A stretch of 64,000 bases of DNA, from positions 62,001 through 126,000 of the forward strand of contig CANMCE010000003.1 in the NCBI GenBank assembly GCA_947496235.1, read 5' to 3'. The DNA is from an uncultured Glaciecola sp. (GTDB lineage: Bacteria > Pseudomonadota > Gammaproteobacteria > Enterobacterales > Alteromonadaceae). The position numbers were made by a program, and so were the translations under genes. Positions 17,061 to 26,085 of the stretch are shown here, piece by piece (the stretch's first letter is position 1; every line of letters starts with the position of its first letter). The notes below the pieces were generated by a model, which was given only the letters and a program-made list of their open reading frames with translations, had not been told where the DNA came from and ran no database searches.

Positions 17061-18560
17061 CTAATAACTGCTCATTTGTGACGTAAAGTGTTGCTTAATT
17101 GTGGCAATAATTTGCTGGGTTTGTTGCTCGTCTACCAAAGCTGAATCTTTCATCGGGAAATTAACCGCAACTATGGTAGAAAACCCTGGTTCACCTTGAA
17201 ATTTGTTCACTAGTTGCGCCAGTTTCACCTCTCTAAACGAGCTATATACTTTAGCATCAACCATGTACCAGTAGAAAATAGTCCGCTTTTCCGCCACTGA
17301 TGAACTAATCATATCTGCTCGAATGTTTTCACCTTCAGAAACAGCGCTATTGCTTTCTACTAGGGTCCATCTATCTTGAATATATAACCTATTCAATGAA
17401 GATACCAACTCTCCAGTAGCGTCATCATATACAGCGACAAAAACGGAAAATTCGACGTCACCAACTTTATAGTGCTTGAGTGATTGCTCAATAGCATGGT
17501 CAAACTGAGGCTCCCAACCGACCACGTTGAATGAGGAGTTGGTTTCAACAAAGGGCAAATCATGATTAATTTCAACGACTCTATCTTCACCGGTTGAATC
17601 CATATTCATCGATTGAATGGATGCGACTATCAAGAGCACTAAGATGCCAATGGTTACCCCTTTAGAAACAGAAACTTTTCCTCCAACATTTTTCTCGCTT
17701 GTTGGTTCAGTTTGAGAATCTTTATTAGTGGCAAGCTTTTTCGCTTCCATTTTTCTGATTAATTCACCAATGCAAAATAAACAAATCAGTACAAATGCAA
17801 AGAAGAACCAACCATATATTAAATGGTCCGCACCAACTGCGTGCTCCATGTTACTTAGATAACCTATTAAGATAATGCCGTACACCCGTAATGCATTTGC
17901 AATAATCGGGAATACGATCGATAGGATGACAAAAAATACACGTCTTTTAGTGGTTTTCAAATTCATATAGGCATAAAGATTGCCCAATACTATGGATGCA
18001 ATAAGGAAGCTAACGCCCGAACAGGCTTCCGCAACTAAAAACTTGCCTTGAGGAATTTCAATATATAAACCTGAACGGAATAATGGAATACCCGTCAGTT
18101 GCAGCAGCTCTACAGAGAGGTCCGCTGTAATTTCTTGCAAATATGGAATCAACTCTTCCCCTACGGGTACTGCAAATATGACAAAAATAAAGGGAAACTT
18201 CAGTTGCCAAGCGATTGCATTACCTAACAAACTCCAAGCCAGGGTAGGTAACATGGCAAATAAAGCGACATGTTGAAAAAGTTGAATTTCCGCTGCGCGA
18301 GACAACAAATAAAAGAGTATCTCTAAAACAAGAAAAATAAGGCCTATCTTCGAGGTTTGACTATGTTCCCATTTAATCTGATTCCGCCGCTCCCAAATCA
18401 AATAAATAGACGCAGGCAGCACAACCAAACAATGATTATAAATCTCGTTATTAATCCAAATATCGACAGCGTTAAATAGTGGTTGATAGACTAAGAATAA
18501 CCAGAAAGCTAATATAACTATGAATGCAAGTACTACATTCCTAACGCCAGAAATTGCCAC
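17061..18560 (-). CDS. xrtA: Exosortase A fused to EpsI domain
   Basis: Exosortase A (EpsH, TIGR03109 type) is a membrane transpeptidase-like protease that processes proteins carrying a C-terminal PEP-CTERM sorting signal. Residues about 1-270 hold eight or so membrane helices and the three catalytic residues: Cys180 in VAEACSGVSF, Arg225 in ANALRVYG and His246 in DHLIYGW. Residues about 300-499 are a soluble EpsI (DUF3485) domain, with its own preceding hydrophobic segment near 305. All key residues are present. It sits between the deacetylase and a GT4 gene within a minus-strand unit. No PEP-CTERM substrate is encoded in this window, so its targets lie elsewhere. Confidence 0.95.
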   Translation of the reverse strand: MAISGVRNVVLAFIVILAFWLFLVYQPLFNAVDIWINNEIYNHCLVVLPASIYLIWERRNQIKWEHSQTSKIGLIFLVLEILFYLLSRAAEIQLFQHVALFAMLPTLAWSLLGNAIAWQLKFPFIFVIFAVPVGEELIPYLQEITADLSVELLQLTGIPLFRSGLYIEIPQGKFLVAEACSGVSFLIASIVLGNLYAYMNLKTTKRRVFFVILSIVFPIIANALRVYGIILIGYLSNMEHAVGADHLIYGWFFFAFVLICLFCIGELIRKMEAKKLATNKDSQTEPTSEKNVGGKVSVSKGVTIGILVLLIVASIQSMNMDSTGEDRVVEINHDLPFVETNSSFNVVGWEPQFDHAIEQSLKHYKVGDVEFSVFVAVYDDATGELVSSLNRLYIQDRWTLVESNSAVSEGENIRADMISSSVAEKRTIFYWYMVDAKVYSSFREVKLAQLVNKFQGEPGFSTIVAVNFPMKDSALVDEQQTQQIIATIKQHFTSQMSSY

Positions 18561-18572
18561 TTAAAAATCCTT

Positions 18573-19427
18573 TTATAGTAGATTTGAATACACATTTTTC
18601 ATGGATGAAAAACGGTAATCCAACATAAGTTTTTCTAGTTTCTTTTCCATGGATGCTAAATTAATGTAATGCCGTAACTTTGATTTAAATGGCGCATTAC
18701 TAATCCTTGGCTGTTTAGCATCTATTTCCCACGGATGAAAGTAAAAATTGTAAGGTTGGTCTGTTTCTTTTAAATAAGCTTCAATTCGTTTTTTAGATAA
18801 CCAATAAGGGAAAAGTCGGAAAAAACCACCTCCGCCAATGCCTTTATTTTCACCACCAGCAAGAATTGTTGGAATTGGTATCTCAATGATCCCTTCTTCT
18901 CGTTTGTGAGCAAACCTAGGCCAGTCAGGCACACCATAAAGGTCATGTTGTATTGGATAAGTGCTGGAACTGTACTCAAAGCCTAAATCGACCAACAAGC
19001 TGTAGATATACTGATTGCTATCATTGATACTAAAACTAGGCGCTCTATAGCCAATCACTTTCTCACCGCTGATTTGCTCTAACAAATCCTTACTCTCAGT
19101 AATATCCTGAATGACTTCTTTTTCCTGCATAGCAGTATTTCTGCGATGGTTGAATCCATGGCTTGATAGTTCATGGCCTTCTGCAACTATTCGTTTTATG
19201 AGTTCAGGGCAACGCTTAGCCACCCAACCTAAGGTAAAAAATGTGGCTTTAACATCGTGCTTGTTAAACAGATCGATCAATCTATTGGTATTGAGCTCAA
19301 CTCTAAGAGCAAGACTATCCCAATCCGCCGGGGAAATTACAGATTCGAATGCTGACACGTGAAAATAATCTTCTACATCTACTGTCATCGCATGTATGGC
19401 ATTTTTGTTTTGGTTGATATCACTCAT
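18573..19427 (-). CDS. Polysaccharide deacetylase, XrtA system (TIGR03006-like, DUF3473)
   Basis: A 284-residue NodB-type polysaccharide deacetylase. MTVDVEDYFHVSAFE gives the metal-binding aspartates, HELSSHGFNHR the two metal histidines (motif HxxxH), and GYRAPSFSI the arginine motif. The C-terminal PYNFYFHPWEID motif belongs to the DUF3473 extension found in exosortase-associated deacetylases. It would remove N-acetyl groups from the EPS. No signal peptide is visible, which is normal in this group. It lies 12 bases upstream of xrtA and 8 bases after the sugar transferase gene. Confidence 0.93.
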   Translation of the reverse strand: MSDINQNKNAIHAMTVDVEDYFHVSAFESVISPADWDSLALRVELNTNRLIDLFNKHDVKATFFTLGWVAKRCPELIKRIVAEGHELSSHGFNHRRNTAMQEKEVIQDITESKDLLEQISGEKVIGYRAPSFSINDSNQYIYSLLVDLGFEYSSSTYPIQHDLYGVPDWPRFAHKREEGIIEIPIPTILAGGENKGIGGGGFFRLFPYWLSKKRIEAYLKETDQPYNFYFHPWEIDAKQPRISNAPFKSKLRHYINLASMEKKLEKLMLDYRFSSMKNVYSNLL

Positions 19428-19435
19428 GTTCGCTA

Positions 19436-20845
19436 TTACCGCCCTTTACCGAACAGAACTATTTCCATTGTTCTAATGAGAATCAATAAATCCAACAACA
19501 AACTTTGATGTTTTACGTAGTAGAGATCGAACTTCAACTTTTCTAGAGAATCGTTGACACTAGCACCGTAAGGATAATTAAGTTGCGCCCATCCGGCTAA
19601 GCCCGGCTTAACATTGTGTCGCTGAGCATAATATGGGACTTCTTTAATTAACTGCTCTACAAATTGAGGACGCTCAGGACGGGGACCAATAAAGGACATG
19701 TCGCCTCTTAGAACATTAAGTAATTGTGGCAGTTCGTCAATGCGGTATTTGCGGATAAAGCCACCAATGGAGGTAACTCTTGAATCGTTTTTAGACGCCC
19801 ATTTAGCACCGTCTTTTTCCGCATCTGGACGCATACTTCTGAATTTTAAAATATTAAACGTAGCGCCATTCAATCCTACTCTTTCTTGTTTGTATAAAAT
19901 AGGCGCTTTCGTGCGATATCCGTCATCGATATAAATGATCAATGCGGTAATTAGCATAATTGGCCAGGTAACCAAGAGAATCAAAATCGCCAGGGTTACA
20001 TTGATCCAATAATCGACAATTTCACGGAAGTAGTTTTGTGATTGAAAACCATTACTATAGATAACCCAGCTTGGATACATTAGATCCACTACTATTTGAC
20101 CCGTTTCTCGTTCCATAAAATCGAGCAAGTCGGTAACCATTGTACCTTTCAACCTTGCATCAAAAAGGGTTGCAGTGGGCATTGTGCCTCTTCGCTGATC
20201 ACAGGCAATTACAATTTCTGCGATTTGATTGTTAGTGATAAATTCTTGAAACTCTTCTTCTAAATTGATTTCAATAATATTTTCATTTTTAACACCATTA
20301 TCTCTATCATCACCATTGACCGGAATAAAACCAACTAATTCAAATCCCGCGCGGTCCACGTCTCGACGCATGCGTCGCTCAATGACGGAAGCTCTGACCC
20401 CAGCTCCCATAATAACAATTCGAGGTTTGCTATAAAAAATATCCAGAGAATAGATGTAATAGCGAAAAATAACCAAAGCCAAGATGATCATTGGCACTGT
20501 TGTTGGCGCATATAAAGGATGTGCAGCAAATTGTTGGAAAAGTACGCCAGTGACTATAGCGTTGACGAAAAATGAAAGTATAGCACTTACGAAAATACGT
20601 CGAATAATCCCCCGGAAAGACTCTCTTAATTTAGATTCATACAATCCGACTGATAAATTTACAATTACGACCGATATAGTAAATACCAAGATATTAACAA
20701 AGGTAACTAAATTGTTTACGTTTTGCACTATATCAAGCCATTTAAGGCTTAAAGCGGCAAAATAACAAACATAACCAATAATTAGTGCTTCGAAAATTAC
20801 TAGTTTGTATGAACGTCTATTTGGGGTCTGCTTTGTTTTAGCCAT
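19436..20845 (-). CDS. EpsB-type initiating sugar-phosphate transferase (TIGR03013-like)
   Basis: A 469-residue polyisoprenyl-phosphate hexose-1-phosphate transferase that starts EPS repeat synthesis on undecaprenyl phosphate. Four N-terminal membrane helices are followed by a CoA-binding-like domain (VIMGAGVRASVIERRMRR), a fifth helix near residue 285 and the catalytic bacterial sugar transferase domain with KFRSMRPDAEKDGAKWAS, RKYRIDELPQLLNVLRGDM and FIGPRPERPQF. The C-terminal GLAGWAQLNYPYGASVND is characteristic of the XrtA-linked EpsB group. It heads the minus-strand xrtA unit and is divergent from the export operon at 21065, sharing a promoter region with a palindrome at 20889. Confidence 0.94.
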   Translation of the reverse strand: MAKTKQTPNRRSYKLVIFEALIIGYVCYFAALSLKWLDIVQNVNNLVTFVNILVFTISVVIVNLSVGLYESKLRESFRGIIRRIFVSAILSFFVNAIVTGVLFQQFAAHPLYAPTTVPMIILALVIFRYYIYSLDIFYSKPRIVIMGAGVRASVIERRMRRDVDRAGFELVGFIPVNGDDRDNGVKNENIIEINLEEEFQEFITNNQIAEIVIACDQRRGTMPTATLFDARLKGTMVTDLLDFMERETGQIVVDLMYPSWVIYSNGFQSQNYFREIVDYWINVTLAILILLVTWPIMLITALIIYIDDGYRTKAPILYKQERVGLNGATFNILKFRSMRPDAEKDGAKWASKNDSRVTSIGGFIRKYRIDELPQLLNVLRGDMSFIGPRPERPQFVEQLIKEVPYYAQRHNVKPGLAGWAQLNYPYGASVNDSLEKLKFDLYYVKHQSLLLDLLILIRTMEIVLFGKGR

Positions 20846-20888
20846 GAAAATACAATATTCCCTTCATATAGAGCTTTTACACTCTTAT

Positions 20889-20906
20889 TTTCGATAAGTA
20901 TCGAAA
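20889..20906. promoter_or_regulatory. 18-bp perfect palindrome between divergent EPS operons
   Basis: TTTCGATA-AG-TATCGAAA is a perfect 8+8 inverted repeat with a 2-base centre. It lies 44 bases upstream of the sugar transferase start on the minus strand and about 160 bases upstream of the export gene. This is the position expected of an operator controlling both EPS units. I do not recognise the regulator. Confidence 0.5.
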
Positions 20907-21064
20907 GTTGTAAGCATTATAAAGATTTATATCGGTTGGTAAACATAAGAATTTAGCAGGAATTAGTGAAAATGATTCAACAATGGTACATAATCCTGCA
21001 TTGTGCTATTTTAACGTCAATGCTTAGCTTAAGCTTTGTAAAAGTTCGTATTAAGGAAAATATA

Positions 21065-21697
21065 ATGGAACGCTTAAATGCATTTTTTTCAGTCTTAGTT
21101 GTAGCAGTGCTTAGTGTCCTATTGAACGGATGCGCCACCTCTGAACTCCCTAGCGCTATGTCAAGAGCGTCTTTGACTACAGATGTAAATGACTACCAGT
21201 ACCTCATCGGTCCTGGCGACCAGCTTTCCATATTTGTCTGGCGTAACCCAGAAATTTCGGGAAGTTTTGTGGTTCGACCTGATGGCAAAGTGACAACATC
21301 CTTAGTAGAAGATATCGAAGTGGCTGGAAGAACTCCCACCATGTTAGCTCGTGAGTTGGAAGAACAATTGTCGGTATATATCAATAACCCAAGAGTGACA
21401 GTCTCAGTTACCAAATTTGATGGTCCTTACAGCGAGCAAGTTAGAGTTATTGGTGAAGCAACAAATCCCAAAGCTATTAATTACACTCAACATATGACCT
21501 TACTCGACCTTATGATTTCCGTGGGCGGGCTCACAGAATTTGCCAATGGCAACAATGCGAAATTAATTAGAGTCGTTGACGGTCGACAAATTACTTACAG
21601 TATTTTCATTGAAGATTTAATAAAAGATGGCGATATAACTAAGAACGTTGATATGTTGCCAGGAGATGTCGTTATTATTCCTGAAGCATGGTTTTAA
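21065..21697 (+). CDS. Polysaccharide export outer-membrane lipoprotein (Wza-like, XrtA type)
   Basis: A lipoprotein of the Poly_export family (TIGR03027-like), part of the outer-membrane channel for EPS. I place the start at ATG 21065, 33 codons inside the longer open frame, because AAGGA lies 7 bases upstream and the protein then begins with a clean lipoprotein signal (MERLNAFFSVLVVAVLSVLLNGC, lipobox LNGC). Mature sequence has YLIGPGDQLSIFVWRNPEISG and RPDGKVTTSLVEDIEVAG (the Poly_export domain), then one SLBB domain with VRVIGEATNPKAINY and ends MLPGDVVIIPEAWF. First gene of a four-gene plus-strand operon. Confidence 0.93.
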   Translation: MERLNAFFSVLVVAVLSVLLNGCATSELPSAMSRASLTTDVNDYQYLIGPGDQLSIFVWRNPEISGSFVVRPDGKVTTSLVEDIEVAGRTPTMLARELEEQLSVYINNPRVTVSVTKFDGPYSEQVRVIGEATNPKAINYTQHMTLLDLMISVGGLTEFANGNNAKLIRVVDGRQITYSIFIEDLIKDGDITKNVDMLPGDVVIIPEAWF

Positions 21698-21712
21698 TTA
21701 GTAGTAACGAAT

Positions 21713-23290
21713 ATGCAAGAATTACAACAAACAATCCAAATGATCCTCGATTATGTGCGAGGCATTTGGATAAAAAAACGCTACCTCATTATTTGTTCAT
21801 GGCTTATATGCCCAATCGGATTCGCCTACGTTGCGTCGCTACCAGATGTTTACAGATCTGAGGCACAAGTATATGTAGATACAAGGTCTATGTTGGCGCC
21901 AATATTGTCAGGCATTTCTATTTACCAAAATCCCGAGCAAGAAGTACAAATAATGGCGAAAACGCTTAAAAGCCGCGCCAATATTGAAGAAATCGCTAGG
22001 GAGTCAGATCTAGATATTACGGTATCTACAGACGCTGATTATGAAAAACTTATTCAACAGCTAACCAATGGAATTATCCTTGGAAATACTGGCAGAGAAA
22101 ATATCTTTACTATTTCGTACGAACATCAACGTCCTGAAATGGCGCGCACAGTGGTTCAAGAGACTTTGGATATTTTTGTTGAAGGATCTTTAGGGAATAA
22201 TAGAAAAGATACTAACAGTGCTTCACGCTTTTTAGATGAGCAGATCGCTGAATATGAATCTCGATTATCAGAAGCGGAACAGCAAAAAGCAGACTTTCAA
22301 CGAAAGCATGCAGACATTCTTCCGCTCCAAGGAACCTTTCACAGTAATTTAGCCAATGCAAAGGAAGAGTTATCCGGTATTAGACTTCAAATTAAAGAAA
22401 GTGAACAGCAAGTAAATGCATTAAAAGCCCGCCTTTCTGGTAAACAACGACAAACCGACAGTTTTTCCGTTAGAGGCAGTGGTGAAGCTCCTACCATTAC
22501 TACGCGTTTTGACGATCGAATCTTGGCTTTAGAAGCTAAATTAGATGATTTAAAACTCAGATTCACCGACAAGCACCCTGACGTGATCGAAACCCAAACG
22601 CTGCTTGACAGCTTAGTGGAATCACGAGAAGAAGAGATTCAAGCTTATCTCAACAGCGAACCTGATGATGATGCTTCACCAGTGTTAAATCAATTAAACC
22701 AAGAAATAACACTTGAAATCAGTAAGTTAGAAGGTCAAATTGCGTCTTTACGAGTGCGTGAAACCAGCTTTAAAGAGAAAATCGAAGATCTTCAAAACAA
22801 AATTGATCTTGTGCCACAAATTGAAGCTGAAGGTATTTCTAAGAACCGTGAATATGACATCGTAAAACAAAAATACGAAGAATTATTAGCCAGAAAAGAA
22901 GCGGCTGATATCACAGAGCGTGCTTCAGTTTCCTCTGAAGATCTTCAATTTAGAATAATAAAGCCACCTTTGGTACCTAATGAGCCAACAGGTCCTAATC
23001 GTCTGTTTAATTACACAGCTGTACTGATACTAGGATTTGGTTCTGGCATTGCATTGGCGTTTGTGATTTCTCAGTTAAACCCAATTTTAGTGCGAGGACT
23101 ACAACTTACGACTATCACTGGATTTCCTGTATTAGGCGCTGTTACCCATATTCATGTGGATAGCATAAAACGAAAAAATAGACTCCGGATGTTAGTGTTT
23201 ATAGTCTCTTCAGGCACGATAATTTTTATGTACGGGGTTTTGGTCGCTGCAGACCTTATGAATGTTAATTTATTAAGCAAGGTCCTCTAA
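21713..23290 (+). CDS. Chain-length determinant / Wzc-like inner-membrane protein, XrtA type (TIGR03007-like)
   Basis: A 525-residue inner-membrane co-polymerase. The Wzz domain starts at residue about 8, with the first membrane helix at about 22-40. Long periplasmic coiled-coil stretches follow (about residues 160-240 and 325-405), with the Wzz C-terminal motif PPLVPNEPTGPNRLFNY before the second helix, and a last helix near the C-terminus. It controls EPS length and links the outer-membrane exporter to the cytoplasmic kinase. It has no kinase domain itself; that is the next gene, whose ATG overlaps this stop region. Confidence 0.92.
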   Translation: MQELQQTIQMILDYVRGIWIKKRYLIICSWLICPIGFAYVASLPDVYRSEAQVYVDTRSMLAPILSGISIYQNPEQEVQIMAKTLKSRANIEEIARESDLDITVSTDADYEKLIQQLTNGIILGNTGRENIFTISYEHQRPEMARTVVQETLDIFVEGSLGNNRKDTNSASRFLDEQIAEYESRLSEAEQQKADFQRKHADILPLQGTFHSNLANAKEELSGIRLQIKESEQQVNALKARLSGKQRQTDSFSVRGSGEAPTITTRFDDRILALEAKLDDLKLRFTDKHPDVIETQTLLDSLVESREEEIQAYLNSEPDDDASPVLNQLNQEITLEISKLEGQIASLRVRETSFKEKIEDLQNKIDLVPQIEAEGISKNREYDIVKQKYEELLARKEAADITERASVSSEDLQFRIIKPPLVPNEPTGPNRLFNYTAVLILGFGSGIALAFVISQLNPILVRGLQLTTITGFPVLGAVTHIHVDSIKRKNRLRMLVFIVSSGTIIFMYGVLVAADLMNVNLLSKVL

Positions 23291-24336
23291 TGAAAAGTAC
23301 AATTGAAAAAGCTTTACAAATGCAAAAAGCAGCGAAAGCTAAGCAGACTGATGAATTAGAAAATCAAAAAGAGAATGACCAGCTTGATACTGCCAGTAGT
23401 GATGATAAAGACACGAGTTCGGCGCTAGAATCGTCTAAAGAAGTAAGCACATCCAGCGAAGCGCCAACAGAAATCGAAAAACCTCAAGAAGCTGACAGTA
23501 AAAGCGCTTCTGATGTCGAACTATCAACCGCAGCGTCAGAAACACGTTCAAAAGTTGATAATGAAAATTCCATAGAAGCACCATCTCCGGTAGATAATTT
23601 CTACGAAATTGATCTTGCTCGTCTTGAATCACTTGGGTTCGTAACCACAACTGATGCCAGACGACGCATTAACGAAGAATATCGTGAAATAAAACGTAAG
23701 CTATTACTTAATGCTTTTGGTCCTTTGTCAAAAACAATGCCGAATAGCAATATAATAATGGTGACCAGTGCACGACCTTCTGAAGGTAAAACCTTCACAG
23801 CGGTGAATTTAGCTTTGAGTATTGCCGCTGAACAAGATAAAACCGTGCTTCTGGTGGACGCTGATGTGTTAAAACCAAACGTGCTTAGAACCTTAGGGCT
23901 TGAGGCCAAGAAAGGTTTAATGGACTACTTATTAGAAGATGAGCCTTTAAGCAAGTTTATTTATCGTACCAATGTCGATAAGCTCCGCCTGATTCCAGCG
24001 GGTAGTTCTCATCACTTATCCACAGAGTTATTAGCCAGTGATGCCATGCACGCGACTGTTAACGAATTTTCAACTCGATATCCTGACCGAATCGTTATTA
24101 TTGATACGCCACCTATTATTGGTATTAACGAATCTGCAATTTTAGCAAGTTTTGCTGGTCAAGCGGTAGTAGTAGCTGAAGAAGGCCGGTCTAAGCTTTC
24201 AGATATACAAAATGCTGTTGAAAGGTTAAATCCTGAAATGGCGGTTGGCTTTGTGATGAATAAGTCCATCAGTACCTCTGATTCAGCAGGTTATTATGGT
24301 TATTATTACTACGGTCACGAACCAGAAAAGGAATAG
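23290..24336 (+). CDS. XrtA-associated tyrosine autokinase (BY-kinase)
   Basis: A 348-residue cytoplasmic BY-kinase of the TIGR03018 type, partner of the chain-length protein. Residues about 10-100 are a low-complexity, acidic Ser/Glu/Asp-rich linker. The kinase domain follows with Walker A SARPSEGKTFT (160-170), Walker A' LLVDADVLKPN and Walker B IVIIDTPP. The C-terminus has a tyrosine cluster (GYYGYYYYGHE), the usual autophosphorylation tail. Phosphorylation cycles of this tail tune EPS polymerisation in related systems. It overlaps the upstream stop by one base. Confidence 0.93.
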   Translation: MKSTIEKALQMQKAAKAKQTDELENQKENDQLDTASSDDKDTSSALESSKEVSTSSEAPTEIEKPQEADSKSASDVELSTAASETRSKVDNENSIEAPSPVDNFYEIDLARLESLGFVTTTDARRRINEEYREIKRKLLLNAFGPLSKTMPNSNIIMVTSARPSEGKTFTAVNLALSIAAEQDKTVLLVDADVLKPNVLRTLGLEAKKGLMDYLLEDEPLSKFIYRTNVDKLRLIPAGSSHHLSTELLASDAMHATVNEFSTRYPDRIVIIDTPPIIGINESAILASFAGQAVVVAEEGRSKLSDIQNAVERLNPEMAVGFVMNKSISTSDSAGYYGYYYYGHEPEKE

Positions 24337-24348
24337 TAGAAAATAGCA

Positions 24349-26040
24349 ATGGAAGCTCGAATAAAGTCAATACCACTTTCGATTACTGCAACTTTGCTCA
24401 TGCTCTGTTTCGCTGAAACAACAGACGCAAAAGTGACTCTGCGTTCAGATATAGAGGCGAAGTATGTCCACCAAGATATCGAAGTAATTGATGAAAATCG
24501 TGATATTGATTCGAATAATTTAGTCTTGACGCCAAGAATTTATTCACAATACGAGGCTAAGTTACTTCGAGCTGTAATTTCTGCAGAGCACAATCACGTG
24601 AGGCGCTCTCTAGACGACGAGAACGTCACTAATAATTACACTACTTTTAATAGTCTTTTACGTTTAAATATTGTGCCAGACCTCATGTACGCCCAAGCTG
24701 GTTGGCAACAAAATTATCGAAATCCGTTTGAAAACTCCTTCATCTTTGAAGACTTTCTAGTGGACGCGCAAAACCTTGCGAAGTTGACTACAAAAAGTGC
24801 TGAAGTTGGATTTGACCTACCTAATCGAAAATTATTCGGTCTTAGTTCGCAAATAGGTTACCGAAAATTAACCACTGACTATGAGCAAGAAATTAGTTCC
24901 TCATTAAATCTCGATAGTGAGACCTATGATATTGGGTTAGATTTAACAAGTGGCGACGACATATTACCTGTCACCTACAGAATCCAAGGTTCTATAAGAG
25001 AAACCAAACGTTCCGGTAGCAGTGATTTCGAGTCATCAATGGTCAATGCGGAGTTGAATATTCCCACCATTAGTAATAGCCTCTTGTTCTCCATACTAGG
25101 CACCTATGAAAATAATGACATTGGCAGTGCCAATGTAAGTGCTTTACAACTTCAAGAGTACTACTCATATGGCCTAGGCGTTACTTGGCGTCCTAGTCGT
25201 GATAGAAGCATTCGGGTGGCATTGAATAAGTCCTTTAGAGACACCGAGGATTTAGACATTGATGGCGACTTCGATGACGACGATACATTTATCAGCGCTA
25301 ACATCAGATGGCGCTTCACCTCGCGAACGAGTCTCGAAGCCAATGTGAGTAAACGATTCTACGGTGATTCTAGCAATATCTCATTTTCCCATAACACTCG
25401 ACACTGGCGAAACAGGTTTAGTTATCAGGAAGTAGTGACAACAAATGCTCAAATTATTGATAATTCAGAACTTTTACTCTTCAATTGTCCGGATGGTGAC
25501 ACTAATATTGAAAATTGTGAGTTGTTAGATACTCCCAATGTACCAAACAATGGTCTCGACGATATTAATTTAGTGCCCTTTGTAGACTCTCGCTTCCAGC
25601 TAAATAACAATGCAATTATTTTAAAGACAGCACAGTACACCACCGGCATTCAACGCCGTCGAACAAATGTTTCGTTAAACTTAAGCAGAACGAAAAATGA
25701 AGATCTTGAAAGCGATTTAAATACAACCTCAGACTCAGCACAATTGACTGCATCGTTTAGAGTGGTAAGTCGAACCACATTAGAGCTTAACGCTAGATAC
25801 ACCAACTATGATCGAGTACAAGATGGAGAAGACCAGTCTTCAATAGTGAAAGAGTTTGGGGTGAGCTTCGAACGACGATTTAGAACGCGTTTATTTGCAT
25901 CTATTGGTTACAAATACCTTGACCGCCAAGGCGATGCTACCAATGCTGGAATCGGTGGTAATTTCATAGGCTTAGAAGGGCCTTTGACTGACAACCGCAT
26001 ATCCTTAAGTATTCGTTACGAATTTTCGAATAAACAATAA
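24349..26040 (+). CDS. Outer-membrane beta-barrel, PEP-CTERM/XrtA system (TIGR03016-like)
   Basis: A 563-residue protein with an N-terminal signal peptide (ending near AETTDA) and alternating beta-strand pattern to the C-terminus, which ends in SLSIRYEFSNKQ, an aromatic-strand ending typical of barrels. In XrtA loci this position is held by the TIGR03016 family, a presumed outer-membrane component of EPS secretion. The assignment rests on neighbourhood and barrel character. A cysteine pair in one loop (LFNCPDGDTNIENCELL) is a small peculiarity. It is the last gene of the export operon and is followed by a strong terminator. Confidence 0.85.
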   Translation: MEARIKSIPLSITATLLMLCFAETTDAKVTLRSDIEAKYVHQDIEVIDENRDIDSNNLVLTPRIYSQYEAKLLRAVISAEHNHVRRSLDDENVTNNYTTFNSLLRLNIVPDLMYAQAGWQQNYRNPFENSFIFEDFLVDAQNLAKLTTKSAEVGFDLPNRKLFGLSSQIGYRKLTTDYEQEISSSLNLDSETYDIGLDLTSGDDILPVTYRIQGSIRETKRSGSSDFESSMVNAELNIPTISNSLLFSILGTYENNDIGSANVSALQLQEYYSYGLGVTWRPSRDRSIRVALNKSFRDTEDLDIDGDFDDDDTFISANIRWRFTSRTSLEANVSKRFYGDSSNISFSHNTRHWRNRFSYQEVVTTNAQIIDNSELLLFNCPDGDTNIENCELLDTPNVPNNGLDDINLVPFVDSRFQLNNNAIILKTAQYTTGIQRRRTNVSLNLSRTKNEDLESDLNTTSDSAQLTASFRVVSRTTLELNARYTNYDRVQDGEDQSSIVKEFGVSFERRFRTRLFASIGYKYLDRQGDATNAGIGGNFIGLEGPLTDNRISLSIRYEFSNKQ

Positions 26041-26054
26041 TTTCTACTGTCTTC

Positions 26055-26085
26055 AAAAAAGCCCTCAATATGAGGGCTTTTGTTT
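26055..26085. terminator. Bidirectional intrinsic terminator
   Basis: GCCCTCA-ATA-TGAGGGC (26061-26077) has a 7-base perfect stem, flanked by six A on the left and TTTTGTTT on the right, so it works on both strands. It separates the converging beta-barrel gene and the ATPase gene. Confidence 0.9.

Noticed and set aside
20966-21064. 33 extra residues before the export lipoprotein
   Set aside because: They would bury the lipoprotein signal peptide; ATG 21065 has AAGGA and gives a clean lipobox.
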